Shown: one piece after another, positions 1 through 8,507 of the stretch
How positions within the stretch are numbered: position 1 is the stretch's first letter
How the letters are laid out: the number at the start of each line of letters is the position of its first letter
Assembly: GCA_016930015.1 (NCBI GenBank)
Contig: JAFGHR010000030.1
Span: forward strand, 1 to 61,674
Length of the DNA stretch: 61,674 nt
DNA from: Anaerolineae bacterium
GTDB lineage: Bacteria; Chloroflexota; Anaerolineae; Aggregatilineales; Aggregatilineaceae
Direction of reading: 5' to 3'
Translations under genes and position numbers: made by a program
The notes under the pieces: generated by a model
Told to the model about the DNA's origin: nothing
Databases searched by the model: none
The model's input: only the letters and a program-made list of their open reading frames with translations

Positions 1-638
1 ATCTGTGGCCCCTCATGCACCTGCGGCAGCCACTCGGCGGGAATATCGAGCGCCTGGATCACGGTGTCGGACCACTGGCGCTGCGCCACGTCGAGCAGCA
101 CCGTCCCGGCTGCGCCCGCAAGATCGGTCGCGTAGTCGCCGGTCAGCATGAAGCGAATGTAATCCTTCGGCAGCAGGATGTGGCGAATCTGGCTGTAGAC
201 ATCCGGCTCGTGCTTGCGCACCCACACGATCTTGGGCGCGGTGAAGCCGGTCAGCGCTCGGTTGCCGGTCAGTTGAATGAACCGTTCCGCGCCCACCGTC
301 GCCATGATCTCGTCACATTCGGCCTGCGTGCGCTGGTCGTTCCACAGGATAGCCGGGCGCAGCACCTGCCCCGCCCCGTCCAAGCACACCAACCCGTGCA
401 TCTGCCCCGTCAGCCCGATCCCCTTGATCGCGCCCGTATCAGCGATTTTTGCCACCACCGCGCGGATCGACTGCACCATCCCCTGCCACCAATCCGCTGG
501 GCTTTGCTCGCTCCACAGCGGTTTGGGCTGGCTGAGTTCGTGCGGCATAGTGTGGCTGGCAACCACCGCCCCGGTTTCGTCGATCAGCAGCGCCTTCGAC
601 CCGGTTGTACTGACATCAAGCCCCAATAAGTAGGCCAT
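1..638 (-). CDS. xylB: xylulokinase, C-terminal part cut by window edge
   Basis: FGGY-family sugar kinase that phosphorylates D-xylulose to xylulose 5-phosphate in the cytoplasm. Reading the minus strand from an ATG at 638 gives an open frame of at least 212 codons that runs off the window start. It opens with the N-terminal phosphate-binding loop LDVSTTGSKALLID and contains GLTGQMHGLV, the xylulokinase substrate-binding stretch, followed by LRPAILWNDQRT. Only the first domain is present. It lies 11 bases downstream of xylA on the same strand, so the two are almost certainly one operon covering the first two steps of xylose use. Family assignment is secure from the motifs; substrate choice rests on the xylA neighbour. 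Confidence 0.93.
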   Translation of the reverse strand, partial: MAYLLGLDVSTTGSKALLIDETGAVVASHTMPHELSQPKPLWSEQSPADWWQGMVQSIRAVVAKIADTGAIKGIGLTGQMHGLVCLDGAGQVLRPAILWNDQRTQAECDEIMATVGAERFIQLTGNRALTGFTAPKIVWVRKHEPDVYSQIRHILLPKDYIRFMLTGDYATDLAGAAGTVLLDVAQRQWSDTVIQALDIPAEWLPQVHEGPQ

Positions 639-649
639 CGCTCTCGCTC

Positions 650-1816
650 CTACCGCACGCCGAGCAGCAGCTCAACGGTCAGTTGATCCAGCTTTTCATA
701 CAGCAGGTCACGGCTCGCCAGCGCGTGCCGGTCGAAGGACTCCGCGCGCAGTTTCTGAGCTTTTTCGGCACTGTAGCCACCGTTCAGCCAGCTATAGCTG
801 CCATCGTCCGCCGTGATGTCCTTCAGCAGCGCCTGAATATCGGCATCCGCGTTAAACTGCGCAGCCTTCTCCTTGAGGATCAGGTACGTGCGCATACAGC
901 CGCGCGCAAACGCCTTGACACCTTCCGGCCCGTCGGTCCGATAAGCGTGCGCGTCAAAATGCTTCATCCCGCCATAGCCCACATCTTCGAGGAACTTAAC
1001 CAGGAAAAACGCCTGCTTGATCATCTCCGCCCCAAAGCGGAAATCCTGGTCATAGCGCCCAAATTTCTGATCGTTCAGGTCGATGTGGAACAGCTTACCC
1101 GCGTCCCACGCCTGCGCGACGGCGTGCATGAAGTTCAGACCGGCCATGTGTTCGTGAGCGACCTCAGGATTCACGCCGACCATGTCCGGGTAATCGAGCG
1201 TGGCGATAAAACCCAGCATGGCGCCGGTTGTCGGCAGGTAAATGTCGCTGCGCGGCTCGTTCGGTTTGGCTTCCAGGGCGAATTTCAGGTTATAACCCTG
1301 GTCGCGCACGTAGTCACACAGGAAATTGAGCGCATCACGGAAACGTTTTCCGGCGTCCAGCGGGTTTTTGCTGGAGTCGGTTTCAGTGCCTTCGCGCCCG
1401 CCCCAGAACACGTATAGTTTTGCGCCCAACTCGACGCCCAGGTCAATCGACCGGATCGTTTTTTGCAGCGCGTAGGCGCGCACGTGGGGATCGTTGGACG
1501 TAAACGCGCCGTCCTTAAATGCCGGATCGAAAAACAGGTTCGTGGTCGCCATCGGCACGACCAGCCCGGTATCGGCCAACGCCTGCTTAAAATCCGCGAC
1601 GATTTTGTCACGCTCGGCGGGTGCAGCATCAATCGGCACCAGGTCGTTGTCATGGAAGTTCACACCATACGCGCCGACGTCGGCCAGCAGGTGCACGATC
1701 TCGACCGGTGACAGTGGCTCGCGCACCGGCGCGCCGAACGGATCACGGCCCACATTGCCGACCGTCCAAAGACCAAACGTAAAACGCTGTTTTGGCGTTG
1801 GATCATAAGTTCCCAT
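650..1816 (-). CDS. xylA: xylose isomerase, short (class I) type
   Basis: Metal-dependent isomerase converting D-xylose to D-xylulose (and glucose to fructose). The 388-residue length without the N-terminal extension fits the short Streptomyces/Thermus class. Expected residues are visible: catalytic H55 and D58 in FHDND, W138 in VFWGGREG, metal ligands E182 and K184 in [11 protein letters not shown]218 and H221 in [12 protein letters not shown]246, D256 and D258, and D288 in HFDAH. The start ATG at 1816 follows a purine-rich AAAGGGAG. xylB follows 11 bases downstream. Nothing unusual in the sequence. Confidence 0.96.
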   Translation of the reverse strand: MGTYDPTPKQRFTFGLWTVGNVGRDPFGAPVREPLSPVEIVHLLADVGAYGVNFHDNDLVPIDAAPAERDKIVADFKQALADTGLVVPMATTNLFFDPAFKDGAFTSNDPHVRAYALQKTIRSIDLGVELGAKLYVFWGGREGTETDSSKNPLDAGKRFRDALNFLCDYVRDQGYNLKFALEAKPNEPRSDIYLPTTGAMLGFIATLDYPDMVGVNPEVAHEHMAGLNFMHAVAQAWDAGKLFHIDLNDQKFGRYDQDFRFGAEMIKQAFFLVKFLEDVGYGGMKHFDAHAYRTDGPEGVKAFARGCMRTYLILKEKAAQFNADADIQALLKDITADDGSYSWLNGGYSAEKAQKLRAESFDRHALASRDLLYEKLDQLTVELLLGVR

Positions 1817-1914
1817 TTTTTACACTCCCTTTAGGAAAAACAGAATCTCCACACGAGCACACCATCCGTGCACACACCTCTCAACATATACCGCACCGGA
1901 ACAAGTCTTGCCAT

Positions 1915-3009
1915 TTAAACGAATGGCCGCAGTTTGGTGAAATCTTCCAACAGGGTATCGCGTTTGCTGGCGCTGTAGAGCACAACCGCCGGGTGGTACA
2001 TCGGGATCACGTGGATCGGCCCATACGCCATTCGGGCTTCCAACAGCTTGCCGTGCAGTTGGCTGATCCTGCCGCGCTTGCCGGGCAAATCAAATTTCTT
2101 GAGGATATACTCCATCGCGAACCGGCCCAGGGGCACGATCACGCGCGGCTCAATGATGGCGATCAGCCGGTCGGTGTACGGGCCGTAAAACGCGATCTCC
2201 TGCGGGGTCGGATCGCGTTTTTCAGGCGGGCGATCCAGCACGATATTCGTCAGGAACACGTCTTCACGGCGCAGGGTGATGCTTTCCAGCAGTTCGTCAA
2301 ACACATCACCGGACGGGCCGCAAAATGGCACGCCGCGCTCGGCTTCGTACTTACCCGGTGATTCGCCCACAAACAGCATACTCGCGTCCGGGCTGCCCTG
2401 CCCCAACACCGGCAGCGCTCGATTCTGCACACGGAACGAATACAGCGGCGAGTCGGTCGCGTTGACCAGTTCAGCCCGCAGCGCGTTGATCGCGGCTTCC
2501 TTGCGGGCCAGCGTATGGGGATCGGCGGGCGGTTTAAGCGTGTTGCCGCCGCGCAGCGCGTTCTTGATCGCATCCACGAGCCGCCCGGCATCGTAACTAA
2601 ACCGGTTGTGGCTGATCTCAACCGCGTTGCGCCGGGCCAGCGCGGCGATATCGTCCGGCAGAGCACCGGGCGCGGGCATACGCGCCTGCCCGACCAACAC
2701 CGGGATCACGAGTTTACCATGCTTGAGGGCGCTGGCGATCTCAACGCGGACAAAATCGTTCCACTGGTCCAGGCGGCGGCTTCCATCGTCGCCGGTGATC
2801 GTCAACCAGTGCGGCCCGATGACGGCGATCAGCACATCGCACCCCGCGACCGCGTTTTCCAGCGTTGCGATAAAATCGGCACCGGGCGCGATGTTGTCCA
2901 CGTCCATAAACACGTCATCACGCTCAAAGTGCTGCACCAGGTGATCGTACAGGCGGCCTACATACCCTTCGCTGTCCTGGCGGCGGTAGTTGATAAACAC
3001 GCGGCTCAT
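1915..3009 (-). CDS. TIR domain fused to a family-4-like uracil-DNA glycosylase lacking the Fe-S cysteines
   Basis: A 364-residue, two-domain protein. Residues 1-150 form a TIR domain (starts RVFINYRRQDS; FMDVDNI; CDVLIAVIG). E90 in FVRVEIASAL sits where NADase TIRs such as SARM1 carry the catalytic Glu. Residues 170-364 match family-4 UDG: motif A GESPGKYEAERGVPFCGPSG (215-234), N255 in FLTNIV, RPPEKRDPTPQE, and motif B YHPAVVL with H339. Family 4 normally holds a 4Fe-4S cluster through CxxCPL, CRPP and a later Cys. Here these positions are A184, S187, D259 and Y275, so no cluster is expected. The ATG has an AGGAG eight bases upstream. It is divergent from the CpaE-like gene. Domain calls are strong; substrate and any role in defence are inference. 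Confidence 0.88.
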   Translation of the reverse strand: MSRVFINYRRQDSEGYVGRLYDHLVQHFERDDVFMDVDNIAPGADFIATLENAVAGCDVLIAVIGPHWLTITGDDGSRRLDQWNDFVRVEIASALKHGKLVIPVLVGQARMPAPGALPDDIAALARRNAVEISHNRFSYDAGRLVDAIKNALRGGNTLKPPADPHTLARKEAAINALRAELVNATDSPLYSFRVQNRALPVLGQGSPDASMLFVGESPGKYEAERGVPFCGPSGDVFDELLESITLRREDVFLTNIVLDRPPEKRDPTPQEIAFYGPYTDRLIAIIEPRVIVPLGRFAMEYILKKFDLPGKRGRISQLHGKLLEARMAYGPIHVIPMYHPAVVLYSASKRDTLLEDFTKLRPFV

Positions 3010-3044
3010 ATACGATACTCCTGATCGACGGCGGCTCCAGGTGG

Positions 3045-3073
3045 TTGGTTCGACTCAGTCGCTTAATTATAAT
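3045..3073 (+). promoter_or_regulatory. sigma70-like promoter of the CpaE-like gene, overlapping a divergent -10
   Basis: TTGGTT (3045-3050) and a perfect TATAAT (3068-3073) are separated by 17 bases, 88 bases upstream of the ATG at 3161. The same AT block contains ATTATA at 3066-3071, which is TATAAT on the minus strand and could serve the divergent TIR-UDG gene. The two -10 boxes overlap, so the two promoters may compete. Confidence 0.55.
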
Positions 3074-3160
3074 GCAAGATAGCTGCACCGCCGAACAGCA
3101 TTTCATTTCATAATGTATTAGAATGGGGGTAACTGGAAGGCCAAAGGGATAGATCAAACC

Positions 3161-4528
3161 ATGAGCAGCCAAACACAAAGTCAAGGGAAGCCCCAGACCG
3201 GCGGGCATGTTATCCAGGTGTTGATCGTGGACGACAACCCCGACACGCGCGAGCATATCCGTAAACTGCTGGCGTTCGAAACTGACATGGAGGTGGCCGG
3301 AACGGCCAACACCGGGCGTGAAGGGATCGACCAGACAGTAACACTCAAGCCCGACGTGGTGTTGATGGACATCAACATGCCGGACATGGACGGCATCAAG
3401 GCCACCCAGGCGATTACGGCGGCTGTGCCAACCGCCGCCGTGGTCATAGTCACCGTGCAGGCCGACGCGGTTTATATGCGGGAAGCGCTGAGCGCCGGGG
3501 CACGTTACTACATGACCAAGCCGTTTGAACCGGATGAACTGTACGACGCTATCCGCAACGCCTACAAACTCAACGATTCCACGCGCGCGCTTGCCGCCAG
3601 GATGGCGGGTGCCGCCGCACGGTCTGGCGTTCCGGGCTGGTCGGCATCCGGCATGGACGCGGTTGGCGTCCGGCAGGGCCACATCATCGCGGTATACAGC
3701 CCTCAGGGCGGCGCGGGAACCACGACCATCGCCACCAATATCGCTGCGGCGCTGATGGACAAAGATACGCGGGTGGTGCTCGTGGACTGTAACTTACAGT
3801 TTGGCGACGTCCATGCTTTTTTGAACATCCAGTCACCGGCCAACATCACCGATTTGATCAAAGTTGTCGAAGACGCCGACCAGGAAACGATCGAGCACGC
3901 GATCATCCAGCATCCAGGCGGCCTGCGGGTTGTACTCGCACCATCGGACCTTGACGACGCCTACGACATCACCCCGCAGCAGGTGGAAACGTCGCTCGAA
4001 GCCCTGTCCCAGTTTTATGATTTTGTGGTCGTGGACCTGCCAACACCGTTCGACGATATGACACTGCGCGTGTTTAAGGCCGCCTCGCAGATCGTGCTGA
4101 TCGGGCTGCCGACCATTCCGGCGGTGCTTAACGTGCGCAAAGTGCTCAAAAAACTCAACAACCTGGAAGACACGGAGGATATCTGCGAGCGAGCCGCCTG
4201 CGTGCTCAACCGTGTCAGCGTTGAGCAAGGACGTAAGCGAGCGCGGGGCACCGTGCCTGTCGAGTCGGCGCAGCGTTTCATCGAACGTGAGTTCACCGCC
4301 ACGCTGCCGAATAACGAGGAGGACATGCGGGTAGCGGTCAGCCAGGGCGTGCCCCTGGTCTCTAAGGAGAAAAAACGCTCACCCGCCCCGGAACTGATCG
4401 CGTTAGCCCAGCATATCCGCGAGGCCGTGGCAGCGCCCGGTATAACGGTGTCCACGCTCGAAAACATAGCCCCTATCACCCCGCCACCTGCTACGCCTAT
4501 CGCGGGGAAAAAATCCGGCGTACACTAA
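3161..4528 (+). CDS. response-regulator receiver fused to a CpaE/TadZ-like P-loop ATPase
   Basis: 455 residues. The N-terminal receiver (about 18-135) has the acidic pair D24/D25, phospho-acceptor D70 in VVLMDINMPDMDG and K120 in MTKPF. The second half (about 172-410) is a MinD/ParA-superfamily ATPase. Its Walker A is PQGGAGTT (181-188), lacking both lysines of classical ParA, as is common in CpaE/TadZ proteins. VVLVDCNLQFGDVHAFL is the switch/Walker A' region. Such proteins position or regulate Tad-type pilus machinery, but no other tad/cpa gene is present here, so a pilus role is inference. The tail of about 40 residues is proline/threonine-rich. The gene is monocistronic as far as can be seen. 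Confidence 0.85.
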   Translation: MSSQTQSQGKPQTGGHVIQVLIVDDNPDTREHIRKLLAFETDMEVAGTANTGREGIDQTVTLKPDVVLMDINMPDMDGIKATQAITAAVPTAAVVIVTVQADAVYMREALSAGARYYMTKPFEPDELYDAIRNAYKLNDSTRALAARMAGAAARSGVPGWSASGMDAVGVRQGHIIAVYSPQGGAGTTTIATNIAAALMDKDTRVVLVDCNLQFGDVHAFLNIQSPANITDLIKVVEDADQETIEHAIIQHPGGLRVVLAPSDLDDAYDITPQQVETSLEALSQFYDFVVVDLPTPFDDMTLRVFKAASQIVLIGLPTIPAVLNVRKVLKKLNNLEDTEDICERAACVLNRVSVEQGRKRARGTVPVESAQRFIEREFTATLPNNEEDMRVAVSQGVPLVSKEKKRSPAPELIALAQHIREAVAAPGITVSTLENIAPITPPPATPIAGKKSGVH

Positions 4529-4663
4529 CGCCATGTGAATAGGGTCACATTGTTGATCACACGTGCCAGTGAGCTGGGAAGCCAACTCATCATTGCCTGA
4601 CGCACTCTCACATCACGACATGAACCCAAACCCCGTGCGTTGGTACCAGCACATCACCCATTG

Positions 4664-4689
4664 CCGACTTTTGTACGCATAGAAGTCGG
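4664..4689. promoter_or_regulatory. 7-bp inverted repeat in the leader of the secreted SH3b gene
   Basis: CCGACTT (4664-4670) and AAGTCGG (4683-4689) form a perfect inverted repeat 35 bases before the ATG at 4724. It could be an operator or a leader hairpin. No T-run follows, so it is not a terminator. Confidence 0.35.
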
Positions 4690-4723
4690 GTAGTGAGGTT
4701 GTCGTTTCTGACGAGAGGAGCAT

Positions 4724-7156
4724 ATGATGAAACACAAACGTTTGTTTACCGGCGTATTGATTGTACTCGTACTGCTGGCGCTCATTCCGGCGCCGGTCGG
4801 GTTGATCCAGGCCCAGGGGCCGGACGAACTCACTAACACATACACCACCCTCGACGGCTGGTCGATCAACTATCCCGACGGCTGGTCGATCTCCGAAATG
4901 AAAGAGGACGATATCAGTCTGATCCGGCTTGACAGCACGGCTGACCTGGCCGCCCTCGATTTTGGGGCGATCCTGTTCGAGGGTGACGTGCAAATCATGA
5001 TCGTGTTCGGTCCTGCTGCGACCCTATACGGGCAGGTCGGTGCCGCGGCCAGCGCCACGCCTATCCAGGTGCTCAGTTCGGTGATCGCCTCATCGTCGTA
5101 CACCTGGAATACATCTAACGAGGTCACCATGGACGGGCTGCCGGGCGCTTATGGCGACGGCGCTGCCGCTGATGGCAGTTTTGACCTGATGGCTTTTATC
5201 ACGCGTGTAAATGATACCGCGATATTGATGCAGTTTAACGTGGTGCCGGGCGGGTTGGAAACCTTTGCACCCACGGCTGAGGCGATCGCCAAAAGCCTGA
5301 TCGCGTCGATGGCCGCCGCCCCGGCGGAACCTGATATTCCGGCGGAACCCGCCGCGCCTGCTTTACCAGCCGCGCAAGAAATCCGCCAGTGGGCGGTGGC
5401 GGCTTCCGCCAGCAGTGAATACAGTAATCCGGACTGGGCTGCCATACAGGCCGCCGGAGCGCCGGATACGTTCGAGTGTGCGGACGCGGTCACGGCCTGG
5501 GCGTCCCGGTACGGCAGCGGCAAAGAATGGCTGCGCCTGGACTATGCCACGCCGGTCATACCAACACAGGTCAACATCCACCAGACGCTAACACCCGGCT
5601 CGATTATACGCGTCGAGGTCGGCACGCCGGACGGTCAGGTGTACGCGCTTCCAGACAGCGCCGACCCGGTCGGTAACACGGTCTGCCCCGGCGTTTTTGC
5701 GGTGATCATCACCGACGCGCTGCCCGCCGTGAACAGCGTGACGATCTACCTTGACGAAAGTTTCAGCGGCTACTGGAACGAGATCGACGCGGTGGAACTG
5801 GTCGGCAAAAGCGCCGGTGCCGCCGTGCCTGACGAACCTGTCGCGCCGGTTGTGCCCGGTAACATGAGCGACGAAGCGCTACCCGAACCGGTCGCGTGTG
5901 ATATCACCACCGGTACCACCGTCAACCTGCGCATCCGGCCCGGCGCGGGCAACCCGCAGGCCGGTCAGATTGGCGCGGGATCGGTTGTCCACGCCAGCGG
6001 CCAAACAGCCGGAATCGACGGTTACACCTGGTGGCGGCTGACGAACGGGGCATGGGTGCGTGATGACGTGATCACGGCGGCCCCGGACTGCGCCGCGCTG
6101 CCGCTGGTTGATCCCGAAAGCCCGCTGCCGCTCACCGAGCGGTATACCAACGAAGACGGTTATTCCGTGCGTATCCCGCAGGAATGGACGGTGATCGAAT
6201 CAGACGGCGAAGTGATTTTGGGCAACAGTCCCGACGTGGCCAACAGGCCGTTCGGCGATCCGCTTTCTCCCGGCGAATTTCAACTCTCCATGCAATGGGG
6301 ACCCGCCGATATGATGGTTGACACGGTCGGTCTGTCGGCTAACCCAACCCCCATGGAGATTCTGAACGCCGCTGCTGTTCAGGCCGAAGGCATGAATCTG
6401 GGCGAACCGTATGAACTGGCGGTTGGCGATCAGGTCGCGGCGGCAATCTACGGCACGTTCGCGGATATGGATGTCGAGATAGGCGTGATCATTGTGCAGT
6501 TGGACGACGGATTGTACTACTCACTGCTGACACTGAGCGATCTGAACGGCCTGGAGCAGTTCGAGCCGACGGTACGCGCGATCGCCACCGGGGCTGCCGC
6601 TGAGAGCCTGCCCGTCGAGACTGAACCCGCCGCGCCGGTCGTGGTCCGACCTGAGCCCGAAACGCCAGAACCAACCATTGCCGCGCCAGCCGCCGCGCCC
6701 GCTGGTGATCTGCCGCAGGCGTTCACATTTGACGCCGAGCACTTTTCGATCAGTATTCCCGATGGCTGGCAGGCCGAAGACAAAATCGGCTACGTGCTGA
6801 TCAAAAATGATCCGTTTTCGGCGGCGATTCTGGGCATGAAACCCGGCCAGGTTGAGATATCGATCGATCAGAGTTTCACTACCGATGCACCCCCGGCAGA
6901 ACACGTGATCACGTTTATAACGCCAATGGCCGACTCACAGGAGTTCACGCTGTCCGAGCCGGTTGAATTGACCGTTGCCGGGGCGGCGGCGGCGCGCGTA
7001 GATACCAGCACCGATGGTTATCACCTGATGGCGCTGGCCATCGCGCGCGGTGACGGCGCGTACTTCGAAGTACACGCTTACACCCACCCCGACGAGTTCG
7101 CGCAGTACGAGGCCACTATTTTAGCCATACTGGATACCATCGTCTACACGCCGTAA
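4724..7156 (+). CDS. secreted multidomain protein: three related beta domains, discoidin-like domain and SH3b
   Basis: 810 residues with a clear signal peptide (Lys/Arg then LLALIPAPVGLIQA). Three copies of a PsbP-like 'YPDGW/IPQEW/IPDGW' module are visible, at about 35-195, 465-625 and 670-810, each starting with an aromatic-rich strand and ending in a LxAILDTI- or AIAKSL-like helix. Between copies 1 and 2 lie a galactose-binding/discoidin-like domain (about 215-365; WLRLDYATPV, SGYWNEIDAVELVG) and a bacterial SH3b domain (about 390-455; TVNLRIRPGAGNPQAGQI, WVRDDVI). Linkers are rich in Ala, Pro and Glu. The role is probably extracellular binding; no catalytic motif is seen. The ATG follows GAGAGGAG. 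Confidence 0.8.
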   Translation: MMKHKRLFTGVLIVLVLLALIPAPVGLIQAQGPDELTNTYTTLDGWSINYPDGWSISEMKEDDISLIRLDSTADLAALDFGAILFEGDVQIMIVFGPAATLYGQVGAAASATPIQVLSSVIASSSYTWNTSNEVTMDGLPGAYGDGAAADGSFDLMAFITRVNDTAILMQFNVVPGGLETFAPTAEAIAKSLIASMAAAPAEPDIPAEPAAPALPAAQEIRQWAVAASASSEYSNPDWAAIQAAGAPDTFECADAVTAWASRYGSGKEWLRLDYATPVIPTQVNIHQTLTPGSIIRVEVGTPDGQVYALPDSADPVGNTVCPGVFAVIITDALPAVNSVTIYLDESFSGYWNEIDAVELVGKSAGAAVPDEPVAPVVPGNMSDEALPEPVACDITTGTTVNLRIRPGAGNPQAGQIGAGSVVHASGQTAGIDGYTWWRLTNGAWVRDDVITAAPDCAALPLVDPESPLPLTERYTNEDGYSVRIPQEWTVIESDGEVILGNSPDVANRPFGDPLSPGEFQLSMQWGPADMMVDTVGLSANPTPMEILNAAAVQAEGMNLGEPYELAVGDQVAAAIYGTFADMDVEIGVIIVQLDDGLYYSLLTLSDLNGLEQFEPTVRAIATGAAAESLPVETEPAAPVVVRPEPETPEPTIAAPAAAPAGDLPQAFTFDAEHFSISIPDGWQAEDKIGYVLIKNDPFSAAILGMKPGQVEISIDQSFTTDAPPAEHVITFITPMADSQEFTLSEPVELTVAGAAAARVDTSTDGYHLMALAIARGDGAYFEVHAYTHPDEFAQYEATILAILDTIVYTP

Positions 7157-7170
7157 CGAACGCACTTTAA

Positions 7171-7200
7171 CCGGGGCGGGCGCCGTTTTGCTCGCCCCGG
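7171..7200. terminator. GC-rich hairpin between convergent genes
   Basis: CCGGGGCGGGC (7171-7181) pairs with GCTCGCCCCGG (7190-7200), with one mismatch, in the 71-base gap between two convergent genes. There is no long T-run on either side, so intrinsic termination would be weak. Reported as a probable bidirectional terminator hairpin. Confidence 0.45.
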
Positions 7201-7227
7201 CTGAATCACACCACGCGTCAAGCCGCC

Positions 7228-8322
7228 CTACGTCACCATAAAATCGCGGCGCCCGTAAGATGTCCCGTTGATCTGAAGCTCGATACCGTGCTCGCCGGGA
7301 TAGTATGTGCGCGTGGTTATCGGCTGAAAGCTGAACCGCCGGGTAATGTGGATCGTTTCGCCCGGCGCGAGTGTGCGCCTGGTTATCTTGAACACTTTGG
7401 GCGTTTGCGGTCCGCGTGCTCGTTTCAGGTGCAGCACGTAATCGATTATGAGGTCCTGCGACACATCCCCCGCTGACGTGATATCAAACTCAAACGTGAT
7501 CGCCCCACCCATCGGGATCGATCGCGCCGACAGGTCAAAGCCGCTGACCGTGATCGCCAGTTCGCAGCCATACCCAAGCAGCGCCAGCGCGTCAGGATGC
7601 CCGGCTTTGACCAGGGTACGCAGCGCGTGATTTGTGATCCACTGTGTGGAATCGGTAACATCCGCCTGCCAGCGTCGCAGCACGTCAAGCGTCACCTGCG
7701 GGTTATCACGCGAAATGTCGTTCAGGTTGTTGGCGACACTGCGCCGCACCGTTATTGACGGGTCACTTTTGAGCGCGTCGAGGATCGGCACGATGGGCGA
7801 CGGATCGGCTTTGAGCGCGGGCAGGGCCATCGCCCACGGCAGGCGCGGGCGGGAGCCTTCGCTGGCCAGGCGGCGCACATCCTCGTGATCGTGTGACGCC
7901 CAGCGCAGCATTTGCGCCAGCATACGATCCTGGTCTTTGATGATGAACGGGCGCACGGCAAATTCGGCGCTTATGAGCCGCGTGAATTCCTCCAGCGCGG
8001 GCAGTGACGCGTCCCAGTCGTCCAGGCCGTGCACTTCCACGTAATCGGAAAAAATCATCTTTTCGAACCCATACGGTGCCAGCGCCGGGACGACCGCCCG
8101 CAGCACATCCAGCGCGGCGCGGTAATCGTCCGGCAGCAGGCCATCGAGCGCGTTGGTTGTGTGCCGGATGCGGGCTTTGAGCGCGCGCGCCTCCCAGTCA
8201 TCATCCAGCGCCCGCGCCAGAAACACGCCCTGATCAAATGCCGGGTACACGTGTTTGAGCGCCGCCGCCAGGTCTTCAAAAAACGAGGGTTGAAAATGCA
8301 TATCCTTGAGCGGGATTGACAT
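7228..8322 (-). CDS. alkC: AlkC-type DNA alkylation-repair glycosylase with C-terminal Ig-like domain
   Basis: HEAT-like-repeat DNA glycosylase of the AlkC/AlkD superfamily, which removes cationic N-alkylated bases without base flipping. 364 residues from the ATG at 8322, which follows GGAGG by ten bases; an in-frame start 18 bases upstream would be encoded by the Shine-Dalgarno itself. The repeat region (about 1-245) carries the AlkC hallmarks ASEGSRPRLPWA and RRSVANNLNDISR. Residues about 250-364 form a beta-rich domain (ITFEFDITSAGD, GETIHITRRFSFQPITTRTYYPG), matching the Ig-like extension known in many AlkC proteins. It is upstream of nothing on its strand and convergent with the preceding gene. 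Confidence 0.9.
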   Translation of the reverse strand: MSIPLKDMHFQPSFFEDLAAALKHVYPAFDQGVFLARALDDDWEARALKARIRHTTNALDGLLPDDYRAALDVLRAVVPALAPYGFEKMIFSDYVEVHGLDDWDASLPALEEFTRLISAEFAVRPFIIKDQDRMLAQMLRWASHDHEDVRRLASEGSRPRLPWAMALPALKADPSPIVPILDALKSDPSITVRRSVANNLNDISRDNPQVTLDVLRRWQADVTDSTQWITNHALRTLVKAGHPDALALLGYGCELAITVSGFDLSARSIPMGGAITFEFDITSAGDVSQDLIIDYVLHLKRARGPQTPKVFKITRRTLAPGETIHITRRFSFQPITTRTYYPGEHGIELQINGTSYGRRDFMVT

Positions 8323-8439
8323 GGTGCCCTTTCCTCCCAATCGATCCGAAAAAAGCCGTTCGTGTTGATCATGTTTCTAATTAGAACATAGGTTCTGTTT
8401 TTGCGCAAATCCCGGTTAACCTTCGCGCGCATCAGCCCC

Positions 8440-8475
8440 AAAAAAAACAGCGGCAGATCACATGATCCGCCGCTG
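8440..8475 (-). terminator. intrinsic terminator of the giant DUF11 gene
   Basis: On the minus strand, CAGCGGCGGATCA pairs with TGATCTGCCGCTG (plus-strand 8448-8475, one mismatch) and is followed by a run of eight T (plus-strand A 8440-8447). It lies 32 bases after the stop of the giant gene. Confidence 0.85.
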
Positions 8476-8507
8476 CACGTTAGTTACTCCGGCTTACCGG
8501 TCGATAA

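Noticed and set aside
1915-3009. UdgX-type covalent uracil-binding protein
   Set aside because: The KRRIH loop that defines UdgX is absent; the corresponding segment is RPPEKRDPTPQE.
3161-4528. ParA chromosome-partition ATPase
   Set aside because: The receiver domain and lysine-free Walker A fit the CpaE/TadZ group, and no parB is adjacent.
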